From contig JAIRQN010000095.1 of assembly GCA_031256445.1 (NCBI GenBank), positions 1 through 45,081 on the forward strand: DNA of 45,081 bases, read 5' to 3'. Below, piece after piece: positions 24,863-33,996 of the stretch. The notes under the pieces are model-generated. The model worked only from the letters and a program-made list of their open reading frames with translations, had not been told where the DNA came from and searched no databases. Position 1 is the first letter of the stretch. Every line of letters begins with the position of its first letter. The position numbers and the translations under genes are program-made. This stretch comes from Treponema sp. Lineage in GTDB: Bacteria > Spirochaetota > Spirochaetia > Treponematales > Breznakiellaceae.

Positions 24863-26596
24863 TTAGCGGAGATTTCCGTATTTCTTTATAAGGTCGTCCG
24901 CGTGTGCAAGCGCCGCGCCGCCGCAATCCCCGGCAAGCATTCTTGCAATCTCCTTTCTGCGGCCATCCGCGTTCAAAGGCCCAATTCCGGTATAGGTCCG
25001 TCCGCTTTCGGTTTTTTTCTCCACCTTAAAATGATTATCGGCTCTTATGGCAATACTCGCTAGATGTGTTACGCAAAAAATCTGCTTAAATTTCCCTATC
25101 CGGGCCAAATATTCCCCTACTTTAAGGGCAACTTCGCCTCCAATGCCCGTATCTATCTCATCAAAAACAAGAGTTTCAACGCCCGCCTGCTCTTCTGCAG
25201 CCCGATTCTCTGACAATAACGCGGTTTTTATCGCAAGCATCACTCTGGAAAGCTCGCCTCCGGACGCTATTCGGGCAAGATCCTTGAGCGGCTCGCCCGT
25301 GTTGGCTGAAATGAGGAACTCAACGTCTTCGGCTCCCCAGGGGCCAAGCGATATCTGCCCTTCATTCTGTTTGGGAATTATTTCCGCCCTAAAACGCGCG
25401 TTTGGCATTCCAAGATTCGCCAAAATCCCGGAAATTAACCCGCTTATTTTGCCGGCCGCGGCGGTTCTTTTCTGCCGCAGATTTTGAGCTTTGGCGACAA
25501 TATCCTTTTCAATAACCGATATTTCTGTTTTTAATTTTTCCCTGTTTTCCGCCGCGCCGCTGAGCGCTTCAGTTTCCGCTTCGGCGTCTGCCATATATGA
25601 AAGGATTGCCTCTTCATCATTCCCGCTTTGGGATTCCGCGCCTTTAACATATTTCTTTTTAAGTTTGTAAAGCATGGACAGGCGATCATTTACTTCCTCC
25701 AGCCGGCCCGGATCGAAAGCAAGATTTTCCCTGTACTCCCTCAGGTCGCCGGCTATGTCTTCCGCCTCATAAAATAAATTTTCAAATCTTCCGCAGATAT
25801 CGCCAAGGGAGGCATCCACAGAACCTGCGCTGTCAAGCGCGTTTTTTGCCCGGCGCGCAAGGCTTAAAATTGACTGCTCTCCGTCATATAATAAATCTGA
25901 AACTGTATTGATATACACAGCCAATTTTTCGAAACTGTCAAGTTTCTGCGCTTCATTTTCAAGTTCCCTTATTTCACCAGCGCGTATTTTCGCTTTGGAA
26001 ATTTCATCAACAGCGTAATTTAAAAGTTCCAGCCTTTCTTCCCTTTCGCGGTCGCTCTTTAAAGACGCTTCCAGCGTTTTGCGCTTTTCGGCAAGTTCCA
26101 GGAACGTTCTGTAAAAAATCAGCGCTTCATCCTCTGTTCCGGCAAAACAATCCAAATAACGGCGGTGGCTCTCCCTGCGAAGCAGGGATTCATGGTTGTG
26201 CTGTCCGTGCAGATCGAATAACAGACCCATAAACTCAGCCAGGTCCTGTCTTGTCACAGGAACATTCTGAATGAAAATTGAACCTCTGCCCGATGTTTTA
26301 ATATTCCTGCGCACTATTATTATATCTTCTTCACATTCAATGTCTTTTGCCTTAAGCCAGCCTGTAACTTCGTTATTTTCTTTTTTCACGGAAATGACAG
26401 CTGACACGCCGGCTTCGTCACAGCCTGTACGGATAACGTCAGTTTCGGTTTTGCCGCCCATTAAGAAACTTAATGAACCTACAATTATGGATTTGCCGGC
26501 GCCTGTTTCGCCTGTCAGGATATTCAGCCCGCTGCGGAAAGAAAGCGTAATGGAATCAATCAGCGCGAAATTTCTGATCGATAGTTCCTCCAGCAT
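24863..26596 (-). CDS. recN: DNA repair ATPase RecN
   Basis: An SMC-like protein that acts at DNA double-strand breaks in recombinational repair. At 577 residues it is slightly longer than usual. Visible are the N-terminal LEELSIRNFALIDSITLSF and Walker A LTGETGAGKSIIVG, then LLFDLHGQHNHESLL, a long coiled-coil middle (about 160-370), the signature IASGGELSRVMLAIK, and Walker B TLVFDEIDTGIGGEVA followed by CVTHLASIA. GGGGAG precedes the ATG. It lies 15 bp downstream of nadK, an order seen in many bacteria where the NAD kinase gene is next to recN. The minus-strand operon appears to run from cheW to the ABC exporter. Confidence 0.96.
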   Translation of the reverse strand: MLEELSIRNFALIDSITLSFRSGLNILTGETGAGKSIIVGSLSFLMGGKTETDVIRTGCDEAGVSAVISVKKENNEVTGWLKAKDIECEEDIIIVRRNIKTSGRGSIFIQNVPVTRQDLAEFMGLLFDLHGQHNHESLLRRESHRRYLDCFAGTEDEALIFYRTFLELAEKRKTLEASLKSDREREERLELLNYAVDEISKAKIRAGEIRELENEAQKLDSFEKLAVYINTVSDLLYDGEQSILSLARRAKNALDSAGSVDASLGDICGRFENLFYEAEDIAGDLREYRENLAFDPGRLEEVNDRLSMLYKLKKKYVKGAESQSGNDEEAILSYMADAEAETEALSGAAENREKLKTEISVIEKDIVAKAQNLRQKRTAAAGKISGLISGILANLGMPNARFRAEIIPKQNEGQISLGPWGAEDVEFLISANTGEPLKDLARIASGGELSRVMLAIKTALLSENRAAEEQAGVETLVFDEIDTGIGGEVALKVGEYLARIGKFKQIFCVTHLASIAIRADNHFKVEKKTESGRTYTGIGPLNADGRRKEIARMLAGDCGGAALAHADDLIKKYGNLR

Positions 26597-26611
26597 TAAA
26601 AACTCCCCGAA

Positions 26612-27571
26612 TTAACCTGCGGCGCCGCAGCTGTCGCCTGACCAAAAAAGTTTTGTTCTGAGCGCCGAGTAATATGCGTGCCTGTCAGCAAGTATCAGCA
26701 ATGCCGGTCTGGACGCCTGTTTAATTATAACACGATCCGCGCATTCAAGGTTAAAAGTATCCTGTCCGTCAACTGTCAAAAGCACGCCGGAACGCTGCTG
26801 CCGGGCGACAGTAATTACAATTGTCCTTCGCGAGGGAAGCACAAATGGCCTGTTGGAAAGCGTAAAGGGGCAGATTGGAGTTAATATTACAGCTTCCATT
26901 TCCGGATCAAGAATCGGACCGCCCGCGGCCATTGAATACGCGGTTGAACCTGTAGGCGTAGAAATGATCAGCCCGTCGCAGCGGTAATTAACCAAATCAA
27001 CCTCAGTTTCTGACGCCGGTTTCCCCGCGTTTTGTAAATTTTCATCTAACACTGACAATTGCACGCCAAGATTTATCAGCTTTGCGATTCCATCAGCGGA
27101 AATAACAATGTCATTAAGACAGATGTTCTTCATTACGGACTGCGAAGCGCGTTCAACGGAAACCTCCAGCATATGGCGGTGCGATAGCGAAAGATCGCCT
27201 CTTTCCCACCGCTGAAAAACATCAAGCCAGTCATCTACCCCGGCGATAAATCCCAATGACCCCAGGTTTACAGGCAGGATTGGAACTCCCAAAGGCGCGA
27301 TACAGCGGGCGGTATACAGCACTGTGCCGTCTCCGCCAAGCGAGAACGCGATATCCCACTCTCCTTTGGGCGGCGTCACGGAATCCCGGGATATGTATAG
27401 GTTTAAATCAGGCGGAGGTTCAGGTTTACCTTCATAAAGGTAGACAGCAGTTATAATTCCGCGCTTTTCAAGATCTGTCTGTATCTTCCTGGAAACAGCG
27501 GTTGAGTTTTTTTTATGAAGACTGACAAATAACGCGGCTTTTTTGATTATATGGCCGGCTTTTTTCTCCAT
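26612..27571 (-). CDS. nadK: NAD kinase
   Basis: Phosphorylates NAD with ATP or polyphosphate to make NADP in the cytoplasm. Family motifs are SLGGDGTVLYTAR (the GGDGT block, near residue 88), NLGSLGFIAG, the NDIVI strand, CDGLIISTPTGSTAYSMAAG and VDGQD. At 319 residues it is a little longer than many bacterial enzymes. The start has GAGGGA overlapping the TGA of the upstream gene, so translation is probably coupled. Neighbouring recN is a common arrangement. Confidence 0.95.
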   Translation of the reverse strand: MEKKAGHIIKKAALFVSLHKKNSTAVSRKIQTDLEKRGIITAVYLYEGKPEPPPDLNLYISRDSVTPPKGEWDIAFSLGGDGTVLYTARCIAPLGVPILPVNLGSLGFIAGVDDWLDVFQRWERGDLSLSHRHMLEVSVERASQSVMKNICLNDIVISADGIAKLINLGVQLSVLDENLQNAGKPASETEVDLVNYRCDGLIISTPTGSTAYSMAAGGPILDPEMEAVILTPICPFTLSNRPFVLPSRRTIVITVARQQRSGVLLTVDGQDTFNLECADRVIIKQASRPALLILADRHAYYSALRTKLFWSGDSCGAAG

Positions 27572-27581
27572 TTTATTTCCC

Positions 27582-28730
27582 TCACGGAAGGGTCATAATT
27601 AATTTTGATACACGTTCCGCTTCCGCGGTACGCAGCCTTGGATAAATCGGGAAAATCACAGTCCTTAACGCAAGTGAATTGCTGACAGGACAATCGCCGC
27701 TTAAACCGCATCCGGCAAGGGTATTTTCAAAGGCGCTTTCTACGGTGATTTCTTTTTTTCTCGCGTATGCGATAACATCTTTAAGTCCGGTTTCCAAAAC
27801 AAGGGAAAATGAATAATTATTGTATTCATCTTCGGCAACCGGAATAAAACGTTTGTGTCTCGAGCGCATGCCGGCATTATTATAAACGCGGGAAATCTCC
27901 TGTCTCCGTTCGATATTACGCGGCAATTCCCGGAACTGAACAACAGCCAGCGCGGCGTTAATATCCGGCAGGCAGTATTCATAGGCAATGCCTGTAAAGC
28001 CGCGCAGCAATGAACCATCGCGCCTGTTCATTGCAAAAAGAAGCGCTCCGCCGCCGGAAGTAAGCATATCCCTTTCTTCCAGTCCAAGTATGAATAAAAC
28101 GCCGGATAATGAAACGCCGGCGGCGTTAAGCGTTGAGCGCGCGTCATCCTTTTTTGAATGATTATCTTCGGCGGGCGTTTCTTCATCTTTTTTATTCGCA
28201 GGTTTTAAATGGCTTCCGTAGCTTTGGGATATATCTTCTATTACGGGAATGCCAAGTTCCGCGACAGCGGCAGTGTCAGGCGCATAACCAAGGGTGTGAT
28301 GAAGAACAACAGCGCAGACTTCGATATCCGCATGTTTCTTCGCAATTGTATTTTCAATTGTCTGGCGGTTCATGCAGGGAAAATCAAAAGAAACATCGCA
28401 AAAAAGCGGCGTTAGCTGCAAATCCTCAATTACCTGCAGATAATAACGCGGAGAAAGGGCTGAAATGACAACCCCCTGTTTAAAAGGGCTGCTGCGGCAT
28501 GAAGCGTTTTCACCGGATGTATTACCCGCGATTACCGCTTTAAGCGCCAGATGCAGCGCAACAGCCGGACTTCTTAAAGCGAGCGCGAAATCAAAATGTA
28601 TCTGCTCTTTGGCTGTCTGGATCAACAAACGGTTCCTGTCTCCGGGACCGATCTTTTCTTCCACCATCGCCGTCAACACAGCATCCATTTCCTTACGCCT
28701 GATAGTGGGAGAATAAATTTCAATTTTCAT
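27582..28730 (-). CDS. DegT/DnrJ/EryC1-like protein lacking the PLP lysine
   Basis: A 382-residue protein with the fold signature of sugar aminotransferases of the DegT family. PVIEDISQSYGSH (about 162-174) matches the conserved block carrying the Asp that contacts PLP, and the SGGGALLF strand (225-232) matches the usual GEGGM block. The expected Schiff-base Lys about eight residues before that block is absent: the segment reads LFILGLEERDMLTSGGG, so Arg or Glu occupies it. A Lys/Asp-rich insert near 178-197 is also unusual. It may be a non-catalytic or regulatory relative. Its context, between cheW and nadK, gives no sugar pathway. AGG precedes the ATG. Confidence 0.8.
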   Translation of the reverse strand: MKIEIYSPTIRRKEMDAVLTAMVEEKIGPGDRNRLLIQTAKEQIHFDFALALRSPAVALHLALKAVIAGNTSGENASCRSSPFKQGVVISALSPRYYLQVIEDLQLTPLFCDVSFDFPCMNRQTIENTIAKKHADIEVCAVVLHHTLGYAPDTAAVAELGIPVIEDISQSYGSHLKPANKKDEETPAEDNHSKKDDARSTLNAAGVSLSGVLFILGLEERDMLTSGGGALLFAMNRRDGSLLRGFTGIAYEYCLPDINAALAVVQFRELPRNIERRQEISRVYNNAGMRSRHKRFIPVAEDEYNNYSFSLVLETGLKDVIAYARKKEITVESAFENTLAGCGLSGDCPVSNSLALRTVIFPIYPRLRTAEAERVSKLIMTLP

Positions 28731-28753
28731 GCTAACCTACAGTCTGAATGAGT

Positions 28754-29245
28754 TTATTTTCTTAGTTCGGCAATTTTCTGCAGTTCTTTTGGATTAAACA
28801 GATCCCTGATATCAAGAATGATAAGATACCCGTTTTCCTGGCGTACCACACCCTGAATATACTCAGCGCCAATACCGGAAAACATCTGCGGCGGCGGTTG
28901 AATTTCTTCTCTTTCGATTGTTACAACGCGGGAAATACGGTCAATGATGATTCCCAGTTTCATTCCGTCAATATCCAGAATGATAAAACCTGATAAAAGT
29001 TCATCTTCTTCGGAAGTCGCCAGTTTTTTCAAATGAAAACGTTTGTGTAAATTGATAATAGGTATTATTTCACTTCTAAGGTTAAATATACCTTCTACAT
29101 AGGTAGGGGCATTGGGAATCGCCCGGATCGCCTGTACACGGACAATCTCTTTTACATCCATAATGTTTACACCATAAAGTTCCTCTCCAAGCTGGAAAGT
29201 AACCAATTGTCTGGAATCCGAATTAACTAAATCAGTACGTGCCAT
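28754..29245 (-). CDS. cheW: Chemotaxis coupling protein CheW
   Basis: A 163-residue adaptor linking chemoreceptors to the kinase CheA at the inner membrane. It opens with VTFQLGEELYGVNIMDVKEI and continues IRAIPNAPTYVEGIFNLRSE, IIPIINLHKRF and IIDRISRVVTIEREEI, all typical of the CheW double beta-barrel. No other chemotaxis gene is nearby, so this may be an extra CheW copy. AAGGAGGGG before the ATG is the strongest Shine-Dalgarno in the window. A TATAAT lies at 29276-29271 upstream. It appears to lead the operon that includes nadK and recN. Confidence 0.95.
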   Translation of the reverse strand: MARTDLVNSDSRQLVTFQLGEELYGVNIMDVKEIVRVQAIRAIPNAPTYVEGIFNLRSEIIPIINLHKRFHLKKLATSEEDELLSGFIILDIDGMKLGIIIDRISRVVTIEREEIQPPPQMFSGIGAEYIQGVVRQENGYLIILDIRDLFNPKELQKIAELRK

Positions 29246-29260
29246 CGGGTAAACCCCTCC

Positions 29261-29283
29261 TTACAGCTATATTATAAATGTAA
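29261..29283 (-). promoter_or_regulatory. cheW promoter -10 inside an imperfect palindrome
   Basis: TTACA and TGTAA flank a TATATTATA core that includes a minus-strand TATAAT (29276-29271). The -35 is poor. The 23-bp symmetry could be an operator centred on the -10 or only AT-rich chance. Confidence 0.3.
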
Positions 29284-29311
29284 CACTATTTTTGCTTGTA
29301 TTCAAGTAAAA

Positions 29312-30625
29312 TTATTCCTTAACCCATATTTGACTAAATCCCAGGGAACCCAGCCTGATTGACGCGGAATACACGTCAATTGAAGAAATACCGGTAACAA
29401 GAACACGGTAAATTGAGCCTGAATACTCCTGTTTTACATCAAAACCGGCCGCTATTAAGTACTCAACCGCTCTGCCGGCCGCATCCATTGCCGAATACGC
29501 GCCTATCTGTAAATTGTAGGTTTTTCCGGAATTACGATCAGGCAGACCCGGAATAATCTTAACCGCATCAGCGGGAACAGGCGCTAATCGTACCGGCGAA
29601 TGATCCGCCGCCGGAAACTCATCCTGGACAGCGGATTGAATCTTGTGTCCTGGCGTTCGGTTATCGTAAGGCCGGGCAAAATCAGACGCCTGAGGGTTAA
29701 TTTCAATCATCTCAACCGAAGGCGATGATGACATTGGCGTTATTCTTGGAGGATTCGAGTAAGATCGCGGATTATTTGACGGTAAATTTGACGCTCCTGT
29801 TTCTTTTGACTCGCGAATTTCGCGTCTTTCACGGATTTCTCTCGCTTCTCTGGCGTCTCTGGCTTCCCTTGCGTCCATTGTCATTGATAACAGCCATGCA
29901 AGGAATTCGGTATCGGAGCCGGTTTTCGTCTGTTTTTGAGCCGCCGCGGCCGCTTTTTCATCATATCCGTTAACATAAGTGTTAACTGTTATATTTAATG
30001 GCTGTTTTTGGGCAAGTTCGTCTGTATCAACTGCCGAAACTGCTGGTTTTTGCTGTTGTTCGGCTGCAGGCACCCGCGCGGCAGGTTCATTTTCTGATAT
30101 TTGCCTGATCTGTTCCTGATTTGCAGCCTGTTCTGCAGGTTCATTTGCAGACACCGGTCTGATAATTAACTGCTCGTTTGCGGGTGATTGCCTTGCTGAC
30201 TCCTGATCGGCAGCCGGCGTTCGTCTGTCAGTAAGCTGAACAGTTGGTTCCCTAAGATCAACAATCGTCTCATCTCTTGCCGGCGCCTGGACTACCGGCC
30301 GCGGCGGCGCGCTGACAGTAATGACAACTGTCTCTCCGGCTCTCATTTCAAGCGCCTGAAGCGCCTCTTCCGAAAGATCAACAATCCGGTTTGATGACGC
30401 CGGTATCCTGTCGATAATAGTTACTTCAATTTCTTTTCCGTTGCCGGGATTTGTGACTTTTACCTTGGAATTGAGGGGGAGACTTGGATGAGCGGCAGTA
30501 AACCCGCCTGTTCGTAAATCCTGGCTTGCGGCTCCTCTCATTGTAAAATCCCCCAGCCTTGCCTGGGCTGAAATATGCGCAAAAAGGAAAAAAATACCCA
30601 ATATTACAAGTAAAAACCGTCTCAT
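29312..30625 (-). CDS. RlpA-like double-psi barrel protein with SPOR domain
   Basis: The start is the ATG at 30625, which has AAAGGAG 5 nt ahead; the frame is open to 30664. A signal peptide (FLLVILGIFFLFAHISAQA) leads into an RlpA-type domain (FTAAHPSLPLNSKVKVTNP then TIIDRIPASSNRIVDLSEEA). A low-complexity Gln/Glu/Pro linker follows, with an Arg-Glu run of DARE/REIRE units near 250-280. It ends with a C-terminal SPOR domain that binds denuded peptidoglycan (TYNLQIGAYSAMDAAGRAVE). The product is 437 residues. RlpA His (AAH) and Asp (IDR) are kept, but the catalytic Glu region before FTAAH is changed to DLRTGG. It may bind septal wall without cutting it. Confidence 0.85.
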   Translation of the reverse strand: MRRFLLVILGIFFLFAHISAQARLGDFTMRGAASQDLRTGGFTAAHPSLPLNSKVKVTNPGNGKEIEVTIIDRIPASSNRIVDLSEEALQALEMRAGETVVITVSAPPRPVVQAPARDETIVDLREPTVQLTDRRTPAADQESARQSPANEQLIIRPVSANEPAEQAANQEQIRQISENEPAARVPAAEQQQKPAVSAVDTDELAQKQPLNITVNTYVNGYDEKAAAAAQKQTKTGSDTEFLAWLLSMTMDAREARDAREAREIRERREIRESKETGASNLPSNNPRSYSNPPRITPMSSSPSVEMIEINPQASDFARPYDNRTPGHKIQSAVQDEFPAADHSPVRLAPVPADAVKIIPGLPDRNSGKTYNLQIGAYSAMDAAGRAVEYLIAAGFDVKQEYSGSIYRVLVTGISSIDVYSASIRLGSLGFSQIWVKE

Positions 30626-30834
30626 TCTGACTCCTTTCCCTGAACAATCCCTCCCTATTATCAATTTTAAGTAAAAAAAAATACTTTTTCAAGGAAATAT
30701 GAATTTTTTTTTAATTTGGTATAGCAGAACGTTTAGACGTGTATCCCTGTTAACTCCACTCCTCACTTAACATGGCAGTATTTTATAGCTTCTACATCAT
30801 CAGTCATTCGTTTGAATATTGCGTCTTTGATTAA
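30626..30834. other. Intergenic stretch between RND gene and RlpA/SPOR gene
   Basis: About 209 bp, AT-rich near 30660-30720. On the minus strand the frame of the RND gene continues past its TGA for 23 codons, through a protein-like stretch (DAIFKRMTDDVEAIKYCHVK), to a second TGA, then nine more codons. It has no good start of its own. I see no clear terminator hairpin or promoter for the RND gene here. Confidence 0.4.
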
Positions 30835-33800
30835 TCATCCTCCTCCATTTTTTGTCACTTTTTTCCTTTCCTGCCGCTTTTCCAGCATCAGGTAAACAAC
30901 CGGAATAAAGAACAGGGTGACAAAGGTGGAACTGAAAAGTCCGCCGAAAATGCTCTGTCCCAGCGGAGCGTAAATTTCAGAACCTTCCCCTGTTGACAAT
31001 GAAAGAGGGATAATTCCAAAAAGGGTAGTGACAGTTGTCATTAAAATAGGTTTTAAACGCGATATCGCTCCGTTCATGACCGCTTCTTCCAGAGGAAGGC
31101 CGTACTCGCCGCGCAGAAGATTAATGTAACTGATAAGGATGATTGCGTTATTCACAACAAGGCCCGCAAGCGTGATGATCCCCATAATTGATACAAGATT
31201 CAGGGAAGAGCGAAACAGCAGCAGTCCGCCCGTGATTCCAATCAGGGTAAAAGGAATTGACGACATAATCAAAAGCGGCTGGGTAAACCGTTCAAACTGT
31301 ATAACCATAACCGAATAAACCAGAAAAATGGCAATCGCGAGCACCAATATCAATGAACGGAACGAGGACAGCATTTCGGCGGCGGTTCCTCCCAGTTCCC
31401 AGCTTGCGCCCGGAACAAGCCCCTGTGTGTTAAGAAGCGTCTCCAGACGGCGGGTGCTTTCGCGGACATTCGGATCCCTAAGGCTTGCCTTGACAGTTAT
31501 TGAACGGGATTTGTCTTTATGGTTGATTTGAGAGAGTGTCTCTTCTATACCCAGTTCGGCAAAATTGGCGTAGGATATCTGACTGCCCGCTCTTGTATTG
31601 ATTCCCATTGAATAAAGCACATCATGGGAGATGACAGAGCTTGCCAAACCGGTCTTCAATTCTATCGGGTAATTCTTGTCAGAGGCGTAAAAAGTTCCAA
31701 GGGAGATGCCGTTAAACATAATGCGGTTTGTAAGAGCTGCTTCGTAAGATGAAAGACCCAAAAGGCCCGAATACTGATGAAGGATGCGGGTATTCATTTC
31801 GCGCTGGTTAAACCGGATATCAACATCCGTACTTGCGACATTGGGGTCCAGTTCCATGTAATGCCTGACCTGCTGCGCGGCGGTTACAACAGTATCCAGG
31901 GTTGTACCGTACACATTGATTACAAGCCCTTCGCCTCCTGTAGCCATCGACATAAGGTTGGAAAGGCCGCCGTTGCTGAAATTGGCCTGTATATCAGGAA
32001 TTGACCGTCTTGTTTTTTCCTGAAGCTCATTCACAATTTCCACAACATGCCGTTTCCTCTCCTTTAAACGTTTTAGTTTTATTATTCCGTATGAACGGTT
32101 CGGCTCATTCCCCATCGCGAAAGCGCCTGCCTGGCCTGCGATAAAATAGGAAGTATCAATCTCGCCGCTGATAAAATTCTCAATTGCCTTTTCCAGCGTG
32201 ATTACCTTATCGCGCGTCATTTCCAGGGTATAACCGCCCGGAGTTTCAATGCTCACGACAATTTCCGCCATATCAGTCTGCGCCAGAAATTCAAAGCCAA
32301 GCAGACGGATCGAAAAAATGCTTATAACAAAAAGAGCCAGTGTTCCCGCTATAAAAGATTTTCTGTTTTTTATTGCGCCTGACAGGAGCCGCCTGTAGAC
32401 ATTGTTCAATTTCTCCATATATTTTTCCACCAGCGCGGAAAATTTTTTCGCGATAAGCGAAGAAACAGGGTTGAAAGATTCTGCGCCGGCGGATGCGTCA
32501 CGGTTTTCATAATATTTTTCCTGTTTAAGGAAAAGAGAACAAAGGAAGGGAATGACAACAATGGCAACCAGCATGGAGAAAAAGATGGCGAAGATCATTG
32601 TCCACGCGACATCCTTTAAAATAACTCCGGCAAGGCCCGACAGGAAAAGCACAGGGAAAAAAGAAGCGACTGATGTTGTCATGGATGCAATCAGCGCCGA
32701 ACCTGTTTCGCGTACGCCCAAAGAAGCGGCTTCTGACGCGCTTAGTTTTCCTTTGTTAAAGTGACGCTGTACCATTTCAAGCACGACGATAGATGCGTCA
32801 ATTACCATTCCTATCGCGGCGGTTAAGCCTCCGAGTGTGACAAGATCAAGGCTGGAACCTTTAACCCAAAGACCCATCATCGTGAAAAGGATTGACAGGG
32901 GAATTGAGAAACTTATCATCAGCGTAGCGCTGGTGTTATGCAAAAATATAAACAGGATTAAAACAGCAAGAAACGCGCCGAAAAGAGCGGAGCGAAGCAC
33001 TGAGTTCAAAGACATGGAGATATTAACCGCGTCATCTTTAATATACGCGAATGAAAGAGCGTCTCCGTACTCCTTTTCAAATGTGTTTAAAATGGAACGA
33101 ATTTCCCGGCTGATATTTACGCTGTCTCCATCCTGCTGTTTGACTACAGAAAGAGCCAGAACATCTTCTCCGCCGGAGATTACATAGTTTGACCGCCTTT
33201 CTTCCTTTATTTCCACATGCGCGACATCTTTCAGACGGATATATTGACCGTCTTTAAATGCCAGCACCTGATCTTCAAAATCTTTCAGAGAGGCAAACCG
33301 TCCGTCTGTGCGGATATTAAGGTTGTATCCCTGATAAATGCCGTCGCCTCCGGGCAGGGAGTAATTCACGGCGGGAAGAATCTGCGCTATTTCCAGCAGT
33401 GAAACCTGAAGCGCGTTCAGGCGGTTAAGATCGGCTGTTATTTCCACAATTTCCCTTGAATCGCCGTTCATCCTTACATTGGCAACGCCGGACACGCGGG
33501 ATAGTGCCGGGATAATATGATCGCGGCAAAGGGTAGAAAGTTCGTTGCGGTTCCCTTCGCCGCTTGCGATTATTGTCATAATGGGAAGCTCGGCTGTGCT
33601 GTACTGCATAATGACAGGCGGGGCGGGCAGATCATCGGGCAGCTTGTTCATGGCGCTGTTGATCTTTTCCCTTATCTCATAAAGCCTGTCCTGCGCTTTC
33701 TCGCTGTAGCTCAACTGCAGCTCAATGACAGATACGGAATTTCTGGAAACGGAAGACATATTCACAAGTCCGCCGAGAGTGCTCAACGCTTCTTCAAGCG

Positions 33801-33996
33801 GGTTAGTCACTTCAATTTCAATATCGGAAGGACCTACGCCCGGCCATGTTGTGACAACAACCATTGTGGGCATTGCCATATCAGCGATAAGGCTGCGCCT
33901 CATGTTGAATGCCGCCATTAAACCAAATACCAAAAGTATGACAAGAGACATTATTATTACTTTTGGATGCTTTATCGCAAAATCCGAAATCTTCAT
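30835..33996 (-). CDS. RND efflux pump inner-membrane transporter (HAE1/AcrB type)
   Basis: A 1053-residue proton-driven pump that expels hydrophobic compounds as the inner-membrane part of a tripartite system. Hallmarks are the first helix KVIIMSLVILLVFGLMAAFN, the porter-domain WPGVGPSDIEIEVTNPLEEA, FLHNTSATLMISFSIPLSIL, AAIGMVIDASIVVLEMVQRH (the proton-relay helix, with Asp in the GMVIDASIV block) and the second-half GIITLAGLVVNNAIILI. Length and twelve hydrophobic segments are normal. It overlaps the membrane-fusion gene by 4 nt (ATGA). No outer-membrane channel gene is near, so it must use one encoded elsewhere. Confidence 0.95.
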   Translation of the reverse strand: MKISDFAIKHPKVIIMSLVILLVFGLMAAFNMRRSLIADMAMPTMVVVTTWPGVGPSDIEIEVTNPLEEALSTLGGLVNMSSVSRNSVSVIELQLSYSEKAQDRLYEIREKINSAMNKLPDDLPAPPVIMQYSTAELPIMTIIASGEGNRNELSTLCRDHIIPALSRVSGVANVRMNGDSREIVEITADLNRLNALQVSLLEIAQILPAVNYSLPGGDGIYQGYNLNIRTDGRFASLKDFEDQVLAFKDGQYIRLKDVAHVEIKEERRSNYVISGGEDVLALSVVKQQDGDSVNISREIRSILNTFEKEYGDALSFAYIKDDAVNISMSLNSVLRSALFGAFLAVLILFIFLHNTSATLMISFSIPLSILFTMMGLWVKGSSLDLVTLGGLTAAIGMVIDASIVVLEMVQRHFNKGKLSASEAASLGVRETGSALIASMTTSVASFFPVLFLSGLAGVILKDVAWTMIFAIFFSMLVAIVVIPFLCSLFLKQEKYYENRDASAGAESFNPVSSLIAKKFSALVEKYMEKLNNVYRRLLSGAIKNRKSFIAGTLALFVISIFSIRLLGFEFLAQTDMAEIVVSIETPGGYTLEMTRDKVITLEKAIENFISGEIDTSYFIAGQAGAFAMGNEPNRSYGIIKLKRLKERKRHVVEIVNELQEKTRRSIPDIQANFSNGGLSNLMSMATGGEGLVINVYGTTLDTVVTAAQQVRHYMELDPNVASTDVDIRFNQREMNTRILHQYSGLLGLSSYEAALTNRIMFNGISLGTFYASDKNYPIELKTGLASSVISHDVLYSMGINTRAGSQISYANFAELGIEETLSQINHKDKSRSITVKASLRDPNVRESTRRLETLLNTQGLVPGASWELGGTAAEMLSSFRSLILVLAIAIFLVYSVMVIQFERFTQPLLIMSSIPFTLIGITGGLLLFRSSLNLVSIMGIITLAGLVVNNAIILISYINLLRGEYGLPLEEAVMNGAISRLKPILMTTVTTLFGIIPLSLSTGEGSEIYAPLGQSIFGGLFSSTFVTLFFIPVVYLMLEKRQERKKVTKNGGG

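Noticed and set aside
30626-30834. Another copy of the 133-bp repeat or a tRNA gene
   Set aside because: It has none of the GTTGTTCGATAAC-type arms, and no cloverleaf or T-loop sequence is present.
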